Positions 16,873 to 27,941 of a DNA stretch of 64,000 bases are shown here, one piece after another. The position numbers were made by a program, and so were the translations under genes. Source of the DNA: Blattabacterium sp. (Blaberus giganteus) (GTDB lineage: Bacteria > Bacteroidota > Bacteroidia > Flavobacteriales > Blattabacteriaceae); contig NC_017924.1 of the NCBI RefSeq assembly GCF_000262715.1, positions 434,001-498,000 of the forward strand. The letters are read 5' to 3'. The notes beneath the pieces were generated by a model, which was not told where the DNA came from, did no database searches, and was given only the letters and a program-made list of their open reading frames with translations. Each line of letters starts with the position of its first letter. Position 1 is the stretch's first letter.

Positions 16873-18516
16873 ATGAAAACATTTAAAGAATATAATTTTT
16901 TTAACGATAGTATAATTCAAGCTATAGAATATATAGGGTTTAAGTATCCAACCCCGATACAAGAAAAAGTGATCCCTTTTTTGTTATCTTCAGAAAAAGA
17001 TATTATAGCATTAGCACAAACAGGAACAGGAAAAACAGCTGCTTTTGGTCTTCCAATTATTCAAAAAATGAATTTTGAATCATCTCTTCCTCAAGCTTTA
17101 ATTTTATGTCCTACAAGAGAATTATGTATACAAATAACACGTGATTTTTGTCGTTTTTCAAAATTTTCATCATTTATAAGAATCGTTTCTTTATACGGAG
17201 GAGCGAATATCCACTCTCAAATAAAATCTTTAAAAAATAAAACTCATATTATAGTAGGAACTCCAGGAAGGATTATTGATTTAATCAAAAGAAAAAAATT
17301 ATATTTTAATGAAGTTCAATATTTAGTACTTGATGAAGCTGATGAAATGCTAAATATGGGATTTAAAGATGAGTTAGATTATATAATAGAAAAATTGCCA
17401 AAAAAAAAACAAAGTCTATTGTTTTCGGCTACAATGTCTAGATATATGAACGCGATTGCTAAAAAATATTTAATAGATCCTGTAGAAATTGTTGTAGGAA
17501 AAAAAAATATAGGATCCGATGATGTAAAACATGTTTATTACATCATAGAAAATTTTAGTAAAAAATATTTAGCTTTAAAAAGAATTGTAGATATAAATCC
17601 TGATATTTATGGAATCATATTTTGTAGCACTAAAAAAGAAACTAAGGAAATAGCAGAATTTTTAATTAAAGATAGTTATAATGCAGATGCTTTACATGGA
17701 GATCTTTCACAAACACAACGTGAATCTGTTATGAATAAATTTAGGAACAGAAATTTACAATTGCTTGTAGCAACAGATGTTGCCGCTCGTGGATTAGATG
17801 TCAACAATATTACTCATGTTATTAATTATAGCATTCCAAATGAAAGCGAAACTTATGTACATAGAAGCGGTCGAACTGGAAGAGCTGGAAATATAGGAAT
17901 TTCTGTTTGTATTATTCAAACTAAAGAAATTAGAAATTTAAGAGAATTCGAAAAAAGAACTGGAAAAAATTTTGATCGTATTATGCTTCCAACTGGAGAA
18001 GAAATATGTGAAAAACAATTATTTAATTTTGTAAAAAAAGTAAAAAAAATAGTTGTAGATGAGAAACTAATGAAAAAATTTCTTCCAGAAATACAAAAAC
18101 ATCTAGAATTCCTAGATAAAAAAGAATTAATAAAACGTTTTTCCTGGATTAAATTTAATCATTTTATAAATTATTATAAAAATTCTAAAGATTTAAATCC
18201 TGTTTCTTTTTCTTACAAATCTTACAAAAAAAACTATCTAAAAAAAAGAGATTTATCAAAAACAAAAAAATTAAAAAAAGAATCTTTCTCAAAACTTTTT
18301 TTAAATATAGGATCTAAAGATAATTTAACTAAATTAGGATTAATAAATTTAATCAATCAAGCAGTTAATAACTCACGTATTAATATTGGCCATATAGAAA
18401 TTTTATCAAATTCTTCGTTATTTGAAGTAGAAAAACGTTATAGAAATAAAATATTAATAGGAATGAGCAGAATCAATCATCTGGGAAGACCTTTTTCTAT
18501 AGAAATTAAAAACTAA
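16873..18516 (+). CDS. deaD: DEAD-box ATP-dependent RNA helicase with DbpA-type C-terminal domain
   Basis: An RNA helicase for ribosome assembly or mRNA unwinding. Ordered motifs are all intact: Q-motif [14 protein letters not shown], motif [12 protein letters not shown], Ia PTRELCIQI, Ib [39 protein letters not shown] and [12 protein letters not shown]. The C-terminal region (about 370-547) is basic and ends in a DbpA-like RNA-binding fold ([20 protein letters not shown]). This is the general CsdA/DeaD layout. Length is 547 residues. It is followed by aroC after 13 bases, so co-transcription is likely. The exact RNA target cannot be read from the sequence. Confidence 0.92.
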   Translation: MKTFKEYNFFNDSIIQAIEYIGFKYPTPIQEKVIPFLLSSEKDIIALAQTGTGKTAAFGLPIIQKMNFESSLPQALILCPTRELCIQITRDFCRFSKFSSFIRIVSLYGGANIHSQIKSLKNKTHIIVGTPGRIIDLIKRKKLYFNEVQYLVLDEADEMLNMGFKDELDYIIEKLPKKKQSLLFSATMSRYMNAIAKKYLIDPVEIVVGKKNIGSDDVKHVYYIIENFSKKYLALKRIVDINPDIYGIIFCSTKKETKEIAEFLIKDSYNADALHGDLSQTQRESVMNKFRNRNLQLLVATDVAARGLDVNNITHVINYSIPNESETYVHRSGRTGRAGNIGISVCIIQTKEIRNLREFEKRTGKNFDRIMLPTGEEICEKQLFNFVKKVKKIVVDEKLMKKFLPEIQKHLEFLDKKELIKRFSWIKFNHFINYYKNSKDLNPVSFSYKSYKKNYLKKRDLSKTKKLKKESFSKLFLNIGSKDNLTKLGLINLINQAVNNSRINIGHIEILSNSSLFEVEKRYRNKILIGMSRINHLGRPFSIEIKN

Positions 18517-18529
18517 AATTTTTTTTGTT

Positions 18530-19624
18530 ATGGCTGGGAATATTTTTGGAAATTTGTTTAGAGTAAGTACTTTTGGGGAAAGTCATGGAATAGCATTAGG
18601 TGGTATTATTGATGGATGTCCATCAGGAATAGAATTAGATTTCAAAGAAATTCAATATGAATTAAATAGAAGAAAACCTGGACAATCTTCTATAGTGACT
18701 CAAAGAAATGAGCCTGATAAAGTAAATTTTTTATCTGGAATCTTTAATAATAAAACAACAGGAACTCCAATAGGTTTTATTATTTATAACAAAGATCAAA
18801 AATCTGATGATTATAATCATATTCGTAAAATTTATCGTCCATCACATTCAGATTTAACATATGAAAAAAAATATGGAATAAGAGATTACAGAGGAGGAGG
18901 TCGTTCTTCTGCAAGAGAAACTACATGCAGAGTAGTAGCTGGAGCTATTGCTAAACAATTAATAAAAGATATTACAATTACATCTTATGTTTCTTCTGTA
19001 GGAGATATATCTATTAATAAATCTTACCAAGAATTAGATTTATCTAGAGAATCAATAGAAAAAAATTCTATAAGATGTCCAGATCCATATACTGCGGAAA
19101 AAATGATATCTAAAATAAAAAAAATAAAAAATCAAGGTGATACAATAGGCGGGACAATCTCTTGTATAATTACAAATGTTCCAATAGGAATTGGAGAACC
19201 TGTTTTTGAAAAATTACATGCTGAACTAGGAAAAGCTATGCTTTCAATTAATGCTGTAAAAGGATTTGAATATGGAAGTGGATTTCATGGAACTCATTTA
19301 ACAGGTTCTCAACATAATGATTTATTTCAAAAAGATGGGACGACTAAAACAAACTTATCCGGAGGAATACAAGGAGGAATTTCAAATGGAATGGATATTT
19401 ATTTTAGAATCGCATTCAAACCTGTGGCTACAATTATGAAAAGACAAAAAACAATAGATAAACATGGAAATGTTATTCTTATGGAAGGAAAAGGAAGACA
19501 TGATCCTTGTGTTTTACCTAGAGCTATTCCTATTGTAGAATCTATGGCCGCTTTAGTTTTAGCAAACTATTGGATGTATGCTAAACTATCTAAATATTCT
19601 TCAATTAAAAAAATTATCAAATGA
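18530..19624 (+). CDS. aroC: chorismate synthase
   Basis: The last shikimate-pathway enzyme; it eliminates phosphate from EPSP to give chorismate and needs reduced FMN. The 364-residue protein has N-terminal [16 protein letters not shown], a middle signature [20 protein letters not shown] and [18 protein letters not shown], and the C-terminal [19 protein letters not shown], all matching the family. Its last four bases overlap the miaA start (ATGA). aroE (63535-64000) and the chorismate-using menF are also in the window. The pathway supplies aromatic amino acids, folate and menaquinone, fitting a nutritional symbiont. Confidence 0.97.
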   Translation: MAGNIFGNLFRVSTFGESHGIALGGIIDGCPSGIELDFKEIQYELNRRKPGQSSIVTQRNEPDKVNFLSGIFNNKTTGTPIGFIIYNKDQKSDDYNHIRKIYRPSHSDLTYEKKYGIRDYRGGGRSSARETTCRVVAGAIAKQLIKDITITSYVSSVGDISINKSYQELDLSRESIEKNSIRCPDPYTAEKMISKIKKIKNQGDTIGGTISCIITNVPIGIGEPVFEKLHAELGKAMLSINAVKGFEYGSGFHGTHLTGSQHNDLFQKDGTTKTNLSGGIQGGISNGMDIYFRIAFKPVATIMKRQKTIDKHGNVILMEGKGRHDPCVLPRAIPIVESMAALVLANYWMYAKLSKYSSIKKIIK

Positions 19625-20559
19625 ATCAAAAATCTATTGTTTTTATTTTAGGTCCTACCTGTGTAGGAAAAACTTCTCTTTCCTTATTTTTAGCTGAAAA
19701 ATTCAACACTGAAATTTTGTCTTGCGATTCTAGACAATTTTATAAGGAATTAAAAATAGGAACTTCCATGCCTACTATAAAAGAACTATCTCGTATTCCT
19801 CATCATTTTATTGGACATTTAAGTATTCATCAAATATACAATGCAAAATTGTTTGAAAGAGATTCCTTAAATAAGATTTCAAAATTATTTACTCAATATT
19901 CCATTTTGATTATGGTAGGAGGATCTGGTTTATATGAAAAAGCAGTAACAGAAGGGTTATCTGAATTTCCTAAAATTGATTTAGATATTAAAAATCATTT
20001 AATTCATCATTTTAAAAAAAAAGGGATTTACTTTTTACAAAAAGAATTTTTAAAATTCAAAAAACCAGACGAATTAATAGATATTTCTAATCCTAGACGC
20101 TTAATTAGATATTTAGAAATCGTTAAATCTACAGGAAAAAGTCCTTCTTTTTTTTATAAAAAAAAAAAGAAAAGAAATTTTTTAATTTTAAAAATAGGAT
20201 TAACAATGCCTAGATGTGAGATTGATTATAGAATCAATAACAGAGTAGATAACATGATGAAAATAGGTTTATTAGATGAAGCAAAACTTTATTATCATTA
20301 TAGAAATTTAAATAGTTTACAAACTATAGGATATCAAGAAATATTTGAATTTATTTCAGAAAAAAAAAATAATTTGAATGAAAGTATAGAAAAAATAAAA
20401 AAAAATACTAGAAAATATGCAAAAAGACAATTGACTTGGTATAAAAAAGATACGTCAATTATATGGTTTCATCCAAAAGAAAAAGATAAAATATTTGATT
20501 TTATTTTAAAAAAAACAATGGGCAATACTGGATTTGAACCAGTGACCCCCTGCTTGTAA
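19621..20559 (+). CDS. miaA: tRNA dimethylallyltransferase MiaA, 3' end reads into antisense tRNA-Val
   Basis: MiaA transfers a dimethylallyl group from DMAPP to A37 of tRNAs reading UNN codons. Seen: P-loop [12 protein letters not shown] near residue 11, [17 protein letters not shown] near 37, [16 protein letters not shown] near 99 and the C-terminal LQTIGYQEI. The natural C-terminus should be near residue 300, but there is no stop there. The frame continues about 13 codons ([13 protein letters not shown]) into the complement of the tRNA-Val gene before a TAA at 20557-20559. The two genes therefore overlap by 41 bases on opposite strands. The body of the enzyme looks intact. Its product is the substrate of MiaB at the window start; Idi supplies DMAPP. 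Confidence 0.93.
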   Translation: MNQKSIVFILGPTCVGKTSLSLFLAEKFNTEILSCDSRQFYKELKIGTSMPTIKELSRIPHHFIGHLSIHQIYNAKLFERDSLNKISKLFTQYSILIMVGGSGLYEKAVTEGLSEFPKIDLDIKNHLIHHFKKKGIYFLQKEFLKFKKPDELIDISNPRRLIRYLEIVKSTGKSPSFFYKKKKKRNFLILKIGLTMPRCEIDYRINNRVDNMMKIGLLDEAKLYYHYRNLNSLQTIGYQEIFEFISEKKNNLNESIEKIKKNTRKYAKRQLTWYKKDTSIIWFHPKEKDKIFDFILKKTMGNTGFEPVTPCL

Positions 20560-20594
20560 AACAGATGCTCTAAACCTAACTGAGCTAATTGCCC
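20519..20594 (-). tRNA. tRNA-Val (anticodon UAC)
   Basis: Cloverleaf with acceptor stem GGGCAAT / ATTGCCC, D-arm AGCTCAGTTAGG, anticodon stem-loop TCTGT-TTTACAA-GCAGG (anticodon TAC; two G-T wobble pairs in the stem) and T-arm CTGG-TTCAAAT-CCAG. The discriminator is A and no CCA is encoded. Its 3' 41 bases are also the antisense of the end of miaA. Confidence 0.95.
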
Positions 20595-20609
20595 TATTTT
20601 TTATTCTTT

Positions 20610-21878
20610 TCAAATGTAAGAAAAAAAATTTTTATAATATAAAAAAATCTCAGATATAACAAATGTACTTCCAGTAATTAATATCAAATCATTTTTATTA
20701 GCTTTATTTTTTGCATACAAAAAAGCCTTTTTAACAGAAGGAAAAAAACTAATTTTATCATGATTTTTAAATATTTTATAGACTAATATTGTCAAATCAT
20801 GAATAGAATACTTTCTATCTATATTAGGCTGACAAAAATAATAAAAAGATTCAATAGGAAAATGTTTTAATAATTGATCTACTTTTTTTTCTTTAACGAA
20901 ACCCAAAACTAAATGTAATTTTTCATATGATTCTTTTTCTAACTGTTTATTAATCATACATGCGCCTTCTTCATTATGAGCTATATCACAAATAATTTTT
21001 GGATTTTTATGTTGTAAAATATGCCATCTTCCTTTCAAATTTGTATTTTTAATCACATTTTTTAATCCTTTTTTTATTGATTGATTAGATACTATTACAT
21101 TTTTTCTATAATGTAAAATACTTATAGTTTTCAATACGACATTTCGATTAAAATTTTGATAATCTGCTTCAAAAGGCATTTTGTATTGAGCATCTTTTTT
21201 AGATTTTACAGAAAAATAAATTGGAGCATTTTTTTTTAAAGCTTCTTGAAAAAAAAGAAACCGGACATCTCTCGAAATTTTCCTTCCTATTATTACTGAG
21301 ACGTTTTTTTTTATAATTCCTGCTTTTTCCAAAGCAATTTTTAATCGATGATTTCCAAGAGTTTCTGTATGATCCATGCTAATATTTGTAATTATAGATA
21401 TTACTGGAGTAATCAAATTAGTAGAATCCAATCTTCCTCCCATTCCTACTTCAATTATTGCTATATTTACCTTTTTTTCTTTAAAATATTTAAAAGCTAA
21501 AGCTGTATTCATTTCAAAAAATGAAATTTTTTCTTTTTCTATAAATTTTTTATTATCATTTATAAAATCTACGATAAAATCTTCTTCTATCAAAACACCA
21601 TTATAGGTTATTCTTTCTCTAAAATCTATTAAATGAGGAGAAGTGAATAATCCTATTTTATATCTTTCTTCTTGTAATATAGAAGATAACATATGTGCTG
21701 TAGATCCTTTTCCATTTGTTCCACCGACATGTATACTTTTAAAAAAATTTTGAGGATTTCCTAAATAAGAACAAAAATTTTGTATTCTCTTTAAACCTGG
21801 TTTATATGATTTCAACCCCGTTTTTTGATAGATTGGAAGACGTTTAAAAATCCATAAAACTGTTTCTGTATAATTCAT
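20610..21878 (-). CDS. folC: bifunctional folylpolyglutamate / dihydrofolate synthase
   Basis: An ATP-dependent ligase that adds Glu to dihydropteroate and folates. Seen: the Mur-ligase-type P-loop HVGGTNGKGSTAHML near residue 50, FTSPHLIDFRERI near 82, IIEVGMGGRLDSTN near 140 (the omega-loop region), SMDHTETLG near 165 and CDIAHNEEGACM near 300. About 422 residues from the ATG at 21878, which I prefer because the family begins near MNYTETVLWIFKRLP. A TTG nine codons upstream (21905) is also in frame. It is divergent from glnS and its 3' end faces tRNA-Val. With the PTPS-family gene and gcvT it indicates retained folate metabolism. Confidence 0.93.
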   Translation of the reverse strand: MNYTETVLWIFKRLPIYQKTGLKSYKPGLKRIQNFCSYLGNPQNFFKSIHVGGTNGKGSTAHMLSSILQEERYKIGLFTSPHLIDFRERITYNGVLIEEDFIVDFINDNKKFIEKEKISFFEMNTALAFKYFKEKKVNIAIIEVGMGGRLDSTNLITPVISIITNISMDHTETLGNHRLKIALEKAGIIKKNVSVIIGRKISRDVRFLFFQEALKKNAPIYFSVKSKKDAQYKMPFEADYQNFNRNVVLKTISILHYRKNVIVSNQSIKKGLKNVIKNTNLKGRWHILQHKNPKIICDIAHNEEGACMINKQLEKESYEKLHLVLGFVKEKKVDQLLKHFPIESFYYFCQPNIDRKYSIHDLTILVYKIFKNHDKISFFPSVKKAFLYAKNKANKNDLILITGSTFVISEIFLYYKNFFSYI

Positions 21879-21947
21879 ATCCCAACTATTAAAATAACAT
21901 AGCAAAAATATATTTTTTTCAAAAAATTGGTTATATTCGTATTATAA

Positions 21948-23651
21948 ATGATTTCTAATTATTTATTCAAAATAAAATCACATATACATTTTATTGAAAA
22001 AATTATAGAGGAAGATATAAAAAATGGATTTCCTATCAAAAAAATTAGATTTCGTTTTCCTCCTGAACCTAATGGATATCTTCATATTGGACATGTGAAA
22101 GCAATATGTTTGAATTTTGAGTTAAGTAAAAAATACAAATCTCCAATAAATTTAAGATTTGATGATACCAATCCTATAGGAGAAAATAAAAAATTTATAG
22201 ATTCTATAAAAAAAGACATTCTTTTTTTGGGGTTTCATTGGGATAATGAAAGTTATGCTTCAGATTATTTTTCTAAACTTTATGAATGGGCTATAAAATT
22301 GATTCAAAAAAATAAAGCTTATGTAGATGATCAATCTAAAAATATTATCCAATTTCAAAGAAAAAATCCTTTTGAAATTGGAATAAAGAGTCATTATAGA
22401 AACAGATCTATAGATGAAAATTTGTTTCTTTTCGAGAAAATGAAAAACGGATTTTTTGAAGAAGAATCTTGTGTTTTAAGAGCTAAAATTAATATGAGTT
22501 CTTCAAATATGAATATGCGAGATCCAATTATGTATAGAATTTTACGTAGGAAACATCATAAAACTGGATATCAATGGTGTATTTATCCTACTTATGATTG
22601 GACACATGGTTTATGTGATTACATAGAACAAATATCTCATTCATTATGCTCTTTAGAATTTGAAAATAGACGTCCATTATACGATTGGTATTTAAGTCAA
22701 ATTTATAATCAAAATAAAAAAGATAAAATAAAACCTAAACAAATAGAGTTTTCAAGACTAAATTTAAGTCATACTATAACTAGTAAAAGAAAAATACAAT
22801 ATTTAATTGAAAAAAAAGTTATTCAATCTTGGGATGATCCACGTATTTTAACAATATCTGGATTACGTAAAAAGGGATACACTTCTATTGCTTTAAAAAA
22901 TTTTATTCATAAAATAGGAATTACAAAAAGAAATAATATTATAGACATATCTTTTTTGGAGTTCTGTATTAGAGAACATTTAAATAAAATAACTCCTAGA
23001 GTTATGGTCGTATTACATCCAATTAAATTAATTATTGACAATTATTTGTTAAATCATACTGAATGGGTGGAAGCAGAAAATAATCCAGAAGATTCTAATT
23101 TCGGAAATAGAAAAATCCCATTTTCTAAATATGTATATATTGAAGAAAATGATTTTTTGGAAAAAGACGAAAAAAATTTTTTTCGTCTTAGTATTGGTAA
23201 AGAAGTAAGACTGAAAAATGCTTATATCATTAAAGCAAATTCTGTTATAAAAAATTATGAAGGAAAAATAAAAGAAATACATTGTACCTATGATTCTCAT
23301 AGTAAATCTGGACAAAAAAACAAAATAAGAGAGAAAGGAAGAGTGAAAAGTACTTTACATTGGGTATCTGTAAAACACTCTTTTCCTATTGAAATTAATT
23401 TATATAATTCTCTTTTTTTAAATAGAAACCCAAATATAGATGATTTTCATAAACATATTAATCCTAAATCAAAAAACAAGATTATAGGTTATGCAGAACC
23501 TTCTTTAAAGAAAGCAAAAAAAGGAGATCATTTCCAATTTCAAAGAATTGGCTATTTTTATGTAGATAGCAAAATTATAAATAAAAAAGATCAAATCATT
23601 TTCAATAAAACGGTATCTATCAAAAATAAATGGAATGAAACAAAACGATAA
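21948..23651 (+). CDS. glnS: glutaminyl-tRNA synthetase
   Basis: A class I aminoacyl-tRNA synthetase charging tRNA-Gln. Seen: RFPPEPNGYLHIGHVKAIC near residue 37 with the HIGH motif, NLRFDDTNP near 72, the catalytic-core segment YPTYDWTHGLCDYIEQISHS near 218, and the KMSKS-equivalent ITSKRK near 281. A beta-barrel anticodon-binding region (RVMVVLHPIKLII onward) fills the C-terminal half. Length is 567 residues, as in typical bacterial GlnRS. Its presence suggests Gln-tRNA is made directly rather than only through GatCAB. It converges on rpoC with a 15-base gap. Confidence 0.96.
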   Translation: MISNYLFKIKSHIHFIEKIIEEDIKNGFPIKKIRFRFPPEPNGYLHIGHVKAICLNFELSKKYKSPINLRFDDTNPIGENKKFIDSIKKDILFLGFHWDNESYASDYFSKLYEWAIKLIQKNKAYVDDQSKNIIQFQRKNPFEIGIKSHYRNRSIDENLFLFEKMKNGFFEEESCVLRAKINMSSSNMNMRDPIMYRILRRKHHKTGYQWCIYPTYDWTHGLCDYIEQISHSLCSLEFENRRPLYDWYLSQIYNQNKKDKIKPKQIEFSRLNLSHTITSKRKIQYLIEKKVIQSWDDPRILTISGLRKKGYTSIALKNFIHKIGITKRNNIIDISFLEFCIREHLNKITPRVMVVLHPIKLIIDNYLLNHTEWVEAENNPEDSNFGNRKIPFSKYVYIEENDFLEKDEKNFFRLSIGKEVRLKNAYIIKANSVIKNYEGKIKEIHCTYDSHSKSGQKNKIREKGRVKSTLHWVSVKHSFPIEINLYNSLFLNRNPNIDDFHKHINPKSKNKIIGYAEPSLKKAKKGDHFQFQRIGYFYVDSKIINKKDQIIFNKTVSIKNKWNETKR

Positions 23652-23666
23652 AAACTTTTTTGAAAG

Positions 23667-26600
23667 TTATTTCAAAATATCTGGAAATATGTTTTCATAT
23701 TCTCTTAATCCAGTTCCTGCAGGAATTTTATGTCCTACGATTACATTTTCCTTTAATCCGTGTAAACAATCAATTTTACCACTTATAGCTGCTTCACTTA
23801 AAACTTTTGTTGTTTCTTGAAATGAAGCTGCAGATATAAAAGATTTAGTTTGTAACGCTGCTCTTGTTATTCCTTGTAATATTGGCCTTGCTGTAGCAGG
23901 AATAGCATTTCTAGTTTTTATTAATTTTTTATTTTTATATTTTAAAACTGCATTTTCATTTCTAAGATCTCTGTAACTAATAATATCTCCATTTTTAAAT
24001 ATTTCAGAATCTCCGAAATCTTCAATCACTTTCATTTGGGAAATTCTGTCATTTTCTTCTACAAAATCATCTTTATATTCTATATTTCCATCCAAAAATT
24101 TAGTATCTCCTACATCTATAACTTCTACCTTTCTCATCATTTGTAAAACGATAACTTCAAAATGCTTATCATTAATTTTTACACCTTGCAAACGATACAC
24201 CTCTTGTATTTCTTTTATTAAATATTCTTGGACAGCCCTAGGTCCTCTGATATTTAGAATATCATTAGGAGTAACAGCTCCATCTGATAAAGGCATTCCT
24301 GCTTTTACATAATCGTTTTCCTGTACAAGTATTTGATTGGACAGTTTTACAAGATATTTTCTTATTTCTCCTGTTTTAGATTCCACAATAATTTCTCTAT
24401 TTCCTCTTTTTATTTTTCCATGACTCACGATTCCATCCATTTCTGATACTACAGCTGGATTAGATGGATTACGAGCTTCAAACAATTCAGATAAACGAGG
24501 TAATCCTCCTGTAATGTCTCCTGATTTTGCTGTCCTTCTTGGAACCTTAACTAATATTTTTCCTATATCTATTTTTTCTCCGTCTTCTACCATTAAATGA
24601 GAACCTACTGGTAAATTATACACTTTTAGTTCTTCATTTTTGTCATTAATAATTTTTAATGTTGGTATTAAATTTTTGTTTCTAATTTCCGTTATTACCT
24701 TTTCTTGGAATCCAGTTTGTTCATCAATTTCTACTTGAAAAGTAACACCTTGTTCTAAATGTTGATAAGATATCACACCAGAAAATTCTGCAACAATAAC
24801 TGCATTATACAAATCCCATTTGCAAATCATGTCTCCCGATTTCAAATGATCTCCATGTTTAACATATAAAGAAGCTCCATAAGGAATATTATTTATCATT
24901 AAAATAGATGATTTTTTTAAGTTGAAGAGTTTCATTTCTGTTGATCTAGAGACTACTATCCCTATTTTATCAGAATATTGTTTTGTTTTCACAAATTTTA
25001 AATCTTCAAATTCTACAATTCCATCATATTTTGCTTTTATTTGTGAAGATTCTGTAATATTTCCTGCTGTACCACCCACATGAAAAGTACGTAAAGTTAA
25101 CTGAGTTCCTGGTTCTCCAATTGATTGAGCTGCAATCACTCCAACAGCTTCTCCTTTTTTAACGACTTCTCCTGTAGATAAATTACGACCATAGCATTTA
25201 GAACATATACCCATTTTTGCTTCACAAGTTAAAGGAGATCTAACTTCTACTATTTCAATTTCAGATTTATCAATGATTTCTGCTATTTTTTCATCAATCA
25301 TTTCCCCTGCATTAATTATTAATTGATTTTCTTTATTATAAATGTCATTTAAAGACATACGGCCTAAAATTCTATCAAATAAAGTTTCTACTATTTCTTC
25401 ATTTTTTTTTAATGCAGAAATTTCTAATCCTCGTAAAGTTTTACAATCTTCTATTTTGATAATAACATCTTGAGCTGCATCTACTAAACGTCTTGTAAGA
25501 TATCCAGCATCTGCAGTTTTTAATGCAGTATCTGCTAATCCTTTTCTAGCACCATGAGTGGATATAAAATATTCTAAAATAGAAAGTCCTTCTCTAAAAT
25601 TAGATAAAATAGGATTTTCAATAATCTCCCCACCAGAAGATCCTGCTTTTTGAGGTTTAGCCATTAAACCACGCATTCCTGAAAGCTGACGTATTTGCTC
25701 TTTAGAACCTCTTGCCCCAGAATCTAACATCATATATACAGAATTAAATCCTTGTTTATCTTCTCGCATATATTTCATTACTTTTTCTGTAAGCATAGCA
25801 TTAGTATTTGTCCATATATCAATTACTTGATTATAACGTTCATTATTTGTAATTAATCCCATATTATAATTCATTTTTACGTTATCTACTTGTTTAATAG
25901 CATTATTAACCATGTCTTTTTTATTATCAGGAATAATAATATCTCCTAACCCAAAAGATAACCCACCTTTAAATGCATTATAAAAACCTAATTCTTTAAT
26001 ATCATCCAGGAAATTAGCTGTTGTAGGGACATCTGTTAGATATAATATTTTACCTATAATCTCTCTAAGAGATTTTTTCGTAAGAGATTTATTAATAAAT
26101 CCTACTTTATTAGGGACAACTTGATTAAATAATACCCTACCTACAGTGGTTTCTATTATTTTAAAAATAAATTTTTCCTTTTCACGAAGGGATACTTTAA
26201 CTTTTATCACAGAATGTAAATCTACTACACCTTGATTATATGCTATTTCAACTTCTTCTGGAGAATAAAAAATAAATTTTTCTCCTTTTACTTTTTTTTC
26301 AAAATTTGATAGAAAAGGTTTAGTCATGTAATATAATCCTAATACCATATCTTGAGAAGGAACTGTTATAGGAGATCCATTAGCAGGATTTAATATATTT
26401 TGAGAAGCCAACATTAAAAGTTGAGCTTCTAATATAGCTCCATGAGATAATGGTAAGTGAACCGCCATTTGATCTCCATCAAAATCAGCATTAAAAGCTG
26501 CACATACTAACGGATGTAATTGAATTGCTTTTCCTTCTATTAATTTAGGCTGAAAAGCTTGAATTCCTAACCTATGCAATGTAGGCGCCCTATTTAATAA

Positions 26601-27917
26601 AATAGGATGTCCTTTTAATACGTTTTCTAAAATATCCCATATCATAGGATCTCTTTTATCAATAATTTTCTTGGAAGATTTTACTGTTTTTACAATTCCT
26701 CTTTCAATCAATTTACGTATAATAAAAGGTTTATAAAGTTCTGCTGCCATATCTTTAGGTAGTCCACATTCATGCAATTTCAAATGTGGTCCTACTACAA
26801 TAACAGATCGTGCTGAATAATCTACTCTTTTTCCAAGAAGATTTTGTCTAAAACGACCTTGTTTTCCTTTTAACGTATCGGATAAAGATTTTAAAGGACG
26901 ATTTGCTTCTGATTTTACAGCAGAAATCTTTCTAGAATTATCAAAAAGCGAATCTACTGCTTCTTGAAGCATTCTTTTTTCATTCCGTAAAATAACTTCA
27001 GGCGCTTTAATTTCTATAAGTCTTTTTAAACGATTATTTCTTATAAGCACACGACGGTATAAATCAGTCATATCAGAAGCAGCATAACGACCTCCATCCA
27101 AAGGAACTAAAGGACGTAATTCAGGGGGTATAACGGCTAATACATGAATAATCATACAAGACGGACTTCCTCCATTTTTTTTTCCTTCTTTAAAAGATTC
27201 AACAACTTGTAAACGTTTCAATGCTTCAGTTCGTCTTTGTTTAGAAGTTTCATTGTGAGCTTGATTTCTTAATTCCATAGATAAAAGATCCAAATCTACT
27301 AGATTTAAAAGATTTTCTATACATTCCGCACCCATTTTAGCAATAAACTTATTCGGATCAGAATCATCTAATTGCTGATTTCCTTTCGGAAGTTTGTTTA
27401 AAGCTTGTAAATACTCTTCTTCAGTAAGAAAATCCCCTTTTTGAAAAGAAGATCCATCTAAACGGAACCCCAATCCTCCTTGAATAACAACATATCGTTC
27501 ATAATAAATAATCATTTCAAGTTTCTTAGAAGGTAAACCCAATAAATATCCAATTTTATTAGGAGAAGATCGAAAACACCAAATATGAACAACAGGAACT
27601 ACAAGACTTATATGTCCCATACGTTCTCTTCTAACTTTTTTTTCAGTAACTTCAACTCCACATCTATCACAAACAATCCCTTTGTAACGAATTCTTTTAT
27701 ATTTTCCACAAGCACATTCGTAATCTTTTACTGGACCAAAAATTCGTTCACAAAAAAGTCCATCTCTTTCTGGTTTGTGTGTTCGATAGTTAATTGTTTC
27801 TGGTTTTAATACTTCTCCATGAGATTCCTTTAATATAATTTCTGGAGAAGCAAATCGAATAGTTACTTTATTGAATTTATTGCTTTTTTTTCTATTCATT
27901 TTTATCATATTTATCAT
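23667..27917 (-). CDS. rpoC: DNA-directed RNA polymerase subunit beta'
   Basis: The catalytic clamp subunit of RNA polymerase, about 1416 residues. Seen: the N-terminal zinc ribbon [20 protein letters not shown] near residue 72, the lid and rudder region, the catalytic Mg2+ loop [12 protein letters not shown] near 480, the trigger-loop/bridge-helix region [20 protein letters not shown] near 805, and the second zinc site [16 protein letters not shown] near 905. The sequence is of the long Bacteroidetes type. It is the last gene of the tuf-to-rpoC unit. Start codons at 27917, 27908 and 27899 are all in frame; homologues begin close to the [12 protein letters not shown] at 27899. Confidence 0.97.
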   Translation of the reverse strand: MINMIKMNRKKSNKFNKVTIRFASPEIILKESHGEVLKPETINYRTHKPERDGLFCERIFGPVKDYECACGKYKRIRYKGIVCDRCGVEVTEKKVRRERMGHISLVVPVVHIWCFRSSPNKIGYLLGLPSKKLEMIIYYERYVVIQGGLGFRLDGSSFQKGDFLTEEEYLQALNKLPKGNQQLDDSDPNKFIAKMGAECIENLLNLVDLDLLSMELRNQAHNETSKQRRTEALKRLQVVESFKEGKKNGGSPSCMIIHVLAVIPPELRPLVPLDGGRYAASDMTDLYRRVLIRNNRLKRLIEIKAPEVILRNEKRMLQEAVDSLFDNSRKISAVKSEANRPLKSLSDTLKGKQGRFRQNLLGKRVDYSARSVIVVGPHLKLHECGLPKDMAAELYKPFIIRKLIERGIVKTVKSSKKIIDKRDPMIWDILENVLKGHPILLNRAPTLHRLGIQAFQPKLIEGKAIQLHPLVCAAFNADFDGDQMAVHLPLSHGAILEAQLLMLASQNILNPANGSPITVPSQDMVLGLYYMTKPFLSNFEKKVKGEKFIFYSPEEVEIAYNQGVVDLHSVIKVKVSLREKEKFIFKIIETTVGRVLFNQVVPNKVGFINKSLTKKSLREIIGKILYLTDVPTTANFLDDIKELGFYNAFKGGLSFGLGDIIIPDNKKDMVNNAIKQVDNVKMNYNMGLITNNERYNQVIDIWTNTNAMLTEKVMKYMREDKQGFNSVYMMLDSGARGSKEQIRQLSGMRGLMAKPQKAGSSGGEIIENPILSNFREGLSILEYFISTHGARKGLADTALKTADAGYLTRRLVDAAQDVIIKIEDCKTLRGLEISALKKNEEIVETLFDRILGRMSLNDIYNKENQLIINAGEMIDEKIAEIIDKSEIEIVEVRSPLTCEAKMGICSKCYGRNLSTGEVVKKGEAVGVIAAQSIGEPGTQLTLRTFHVGGTAGNITESSQIKAKYDGIVEFEDLKFVKTKQYSDKIGIVVSRSTEMKLFNLKKSSILMINNIPYGASLYVKHGDHLKSGDMICKWDLYNAVIVAEFSGVISYQHLEQGVTFQVEIDEQTGFQEKVITEIRNKNLIPTLKIINDKNEELKVYNLPVGSHLMVEDGEKIDIGKILVKVPRRTAKSGDITGGLPRLSELFEARNPSNPAVVSEMDGIVSHGKIKRGNREIIVESKTGEIRKYLVKLSNQILVQENDYVKAGMPLSDGAVTPNDILNIRGPRAVQEYLIKEIQEVYRLQGVKINDKHFEVIVLQMMRKVEVIDVGDTKFLDGNIEYKDDFVEENDRISQMKVIEDFGDSEIFKNGDIISYRDLRNENAVLKYKNKKLIKTRNAIPATARPILQGITRAALQTKSFISAASFQETTKVLSEAAISGKIDCLHGLKENVIVGHKIPAGTGLREYENIFPDILK

Positions 27918-27941
27918 ATAATATATAGAGATAACAAAAAT

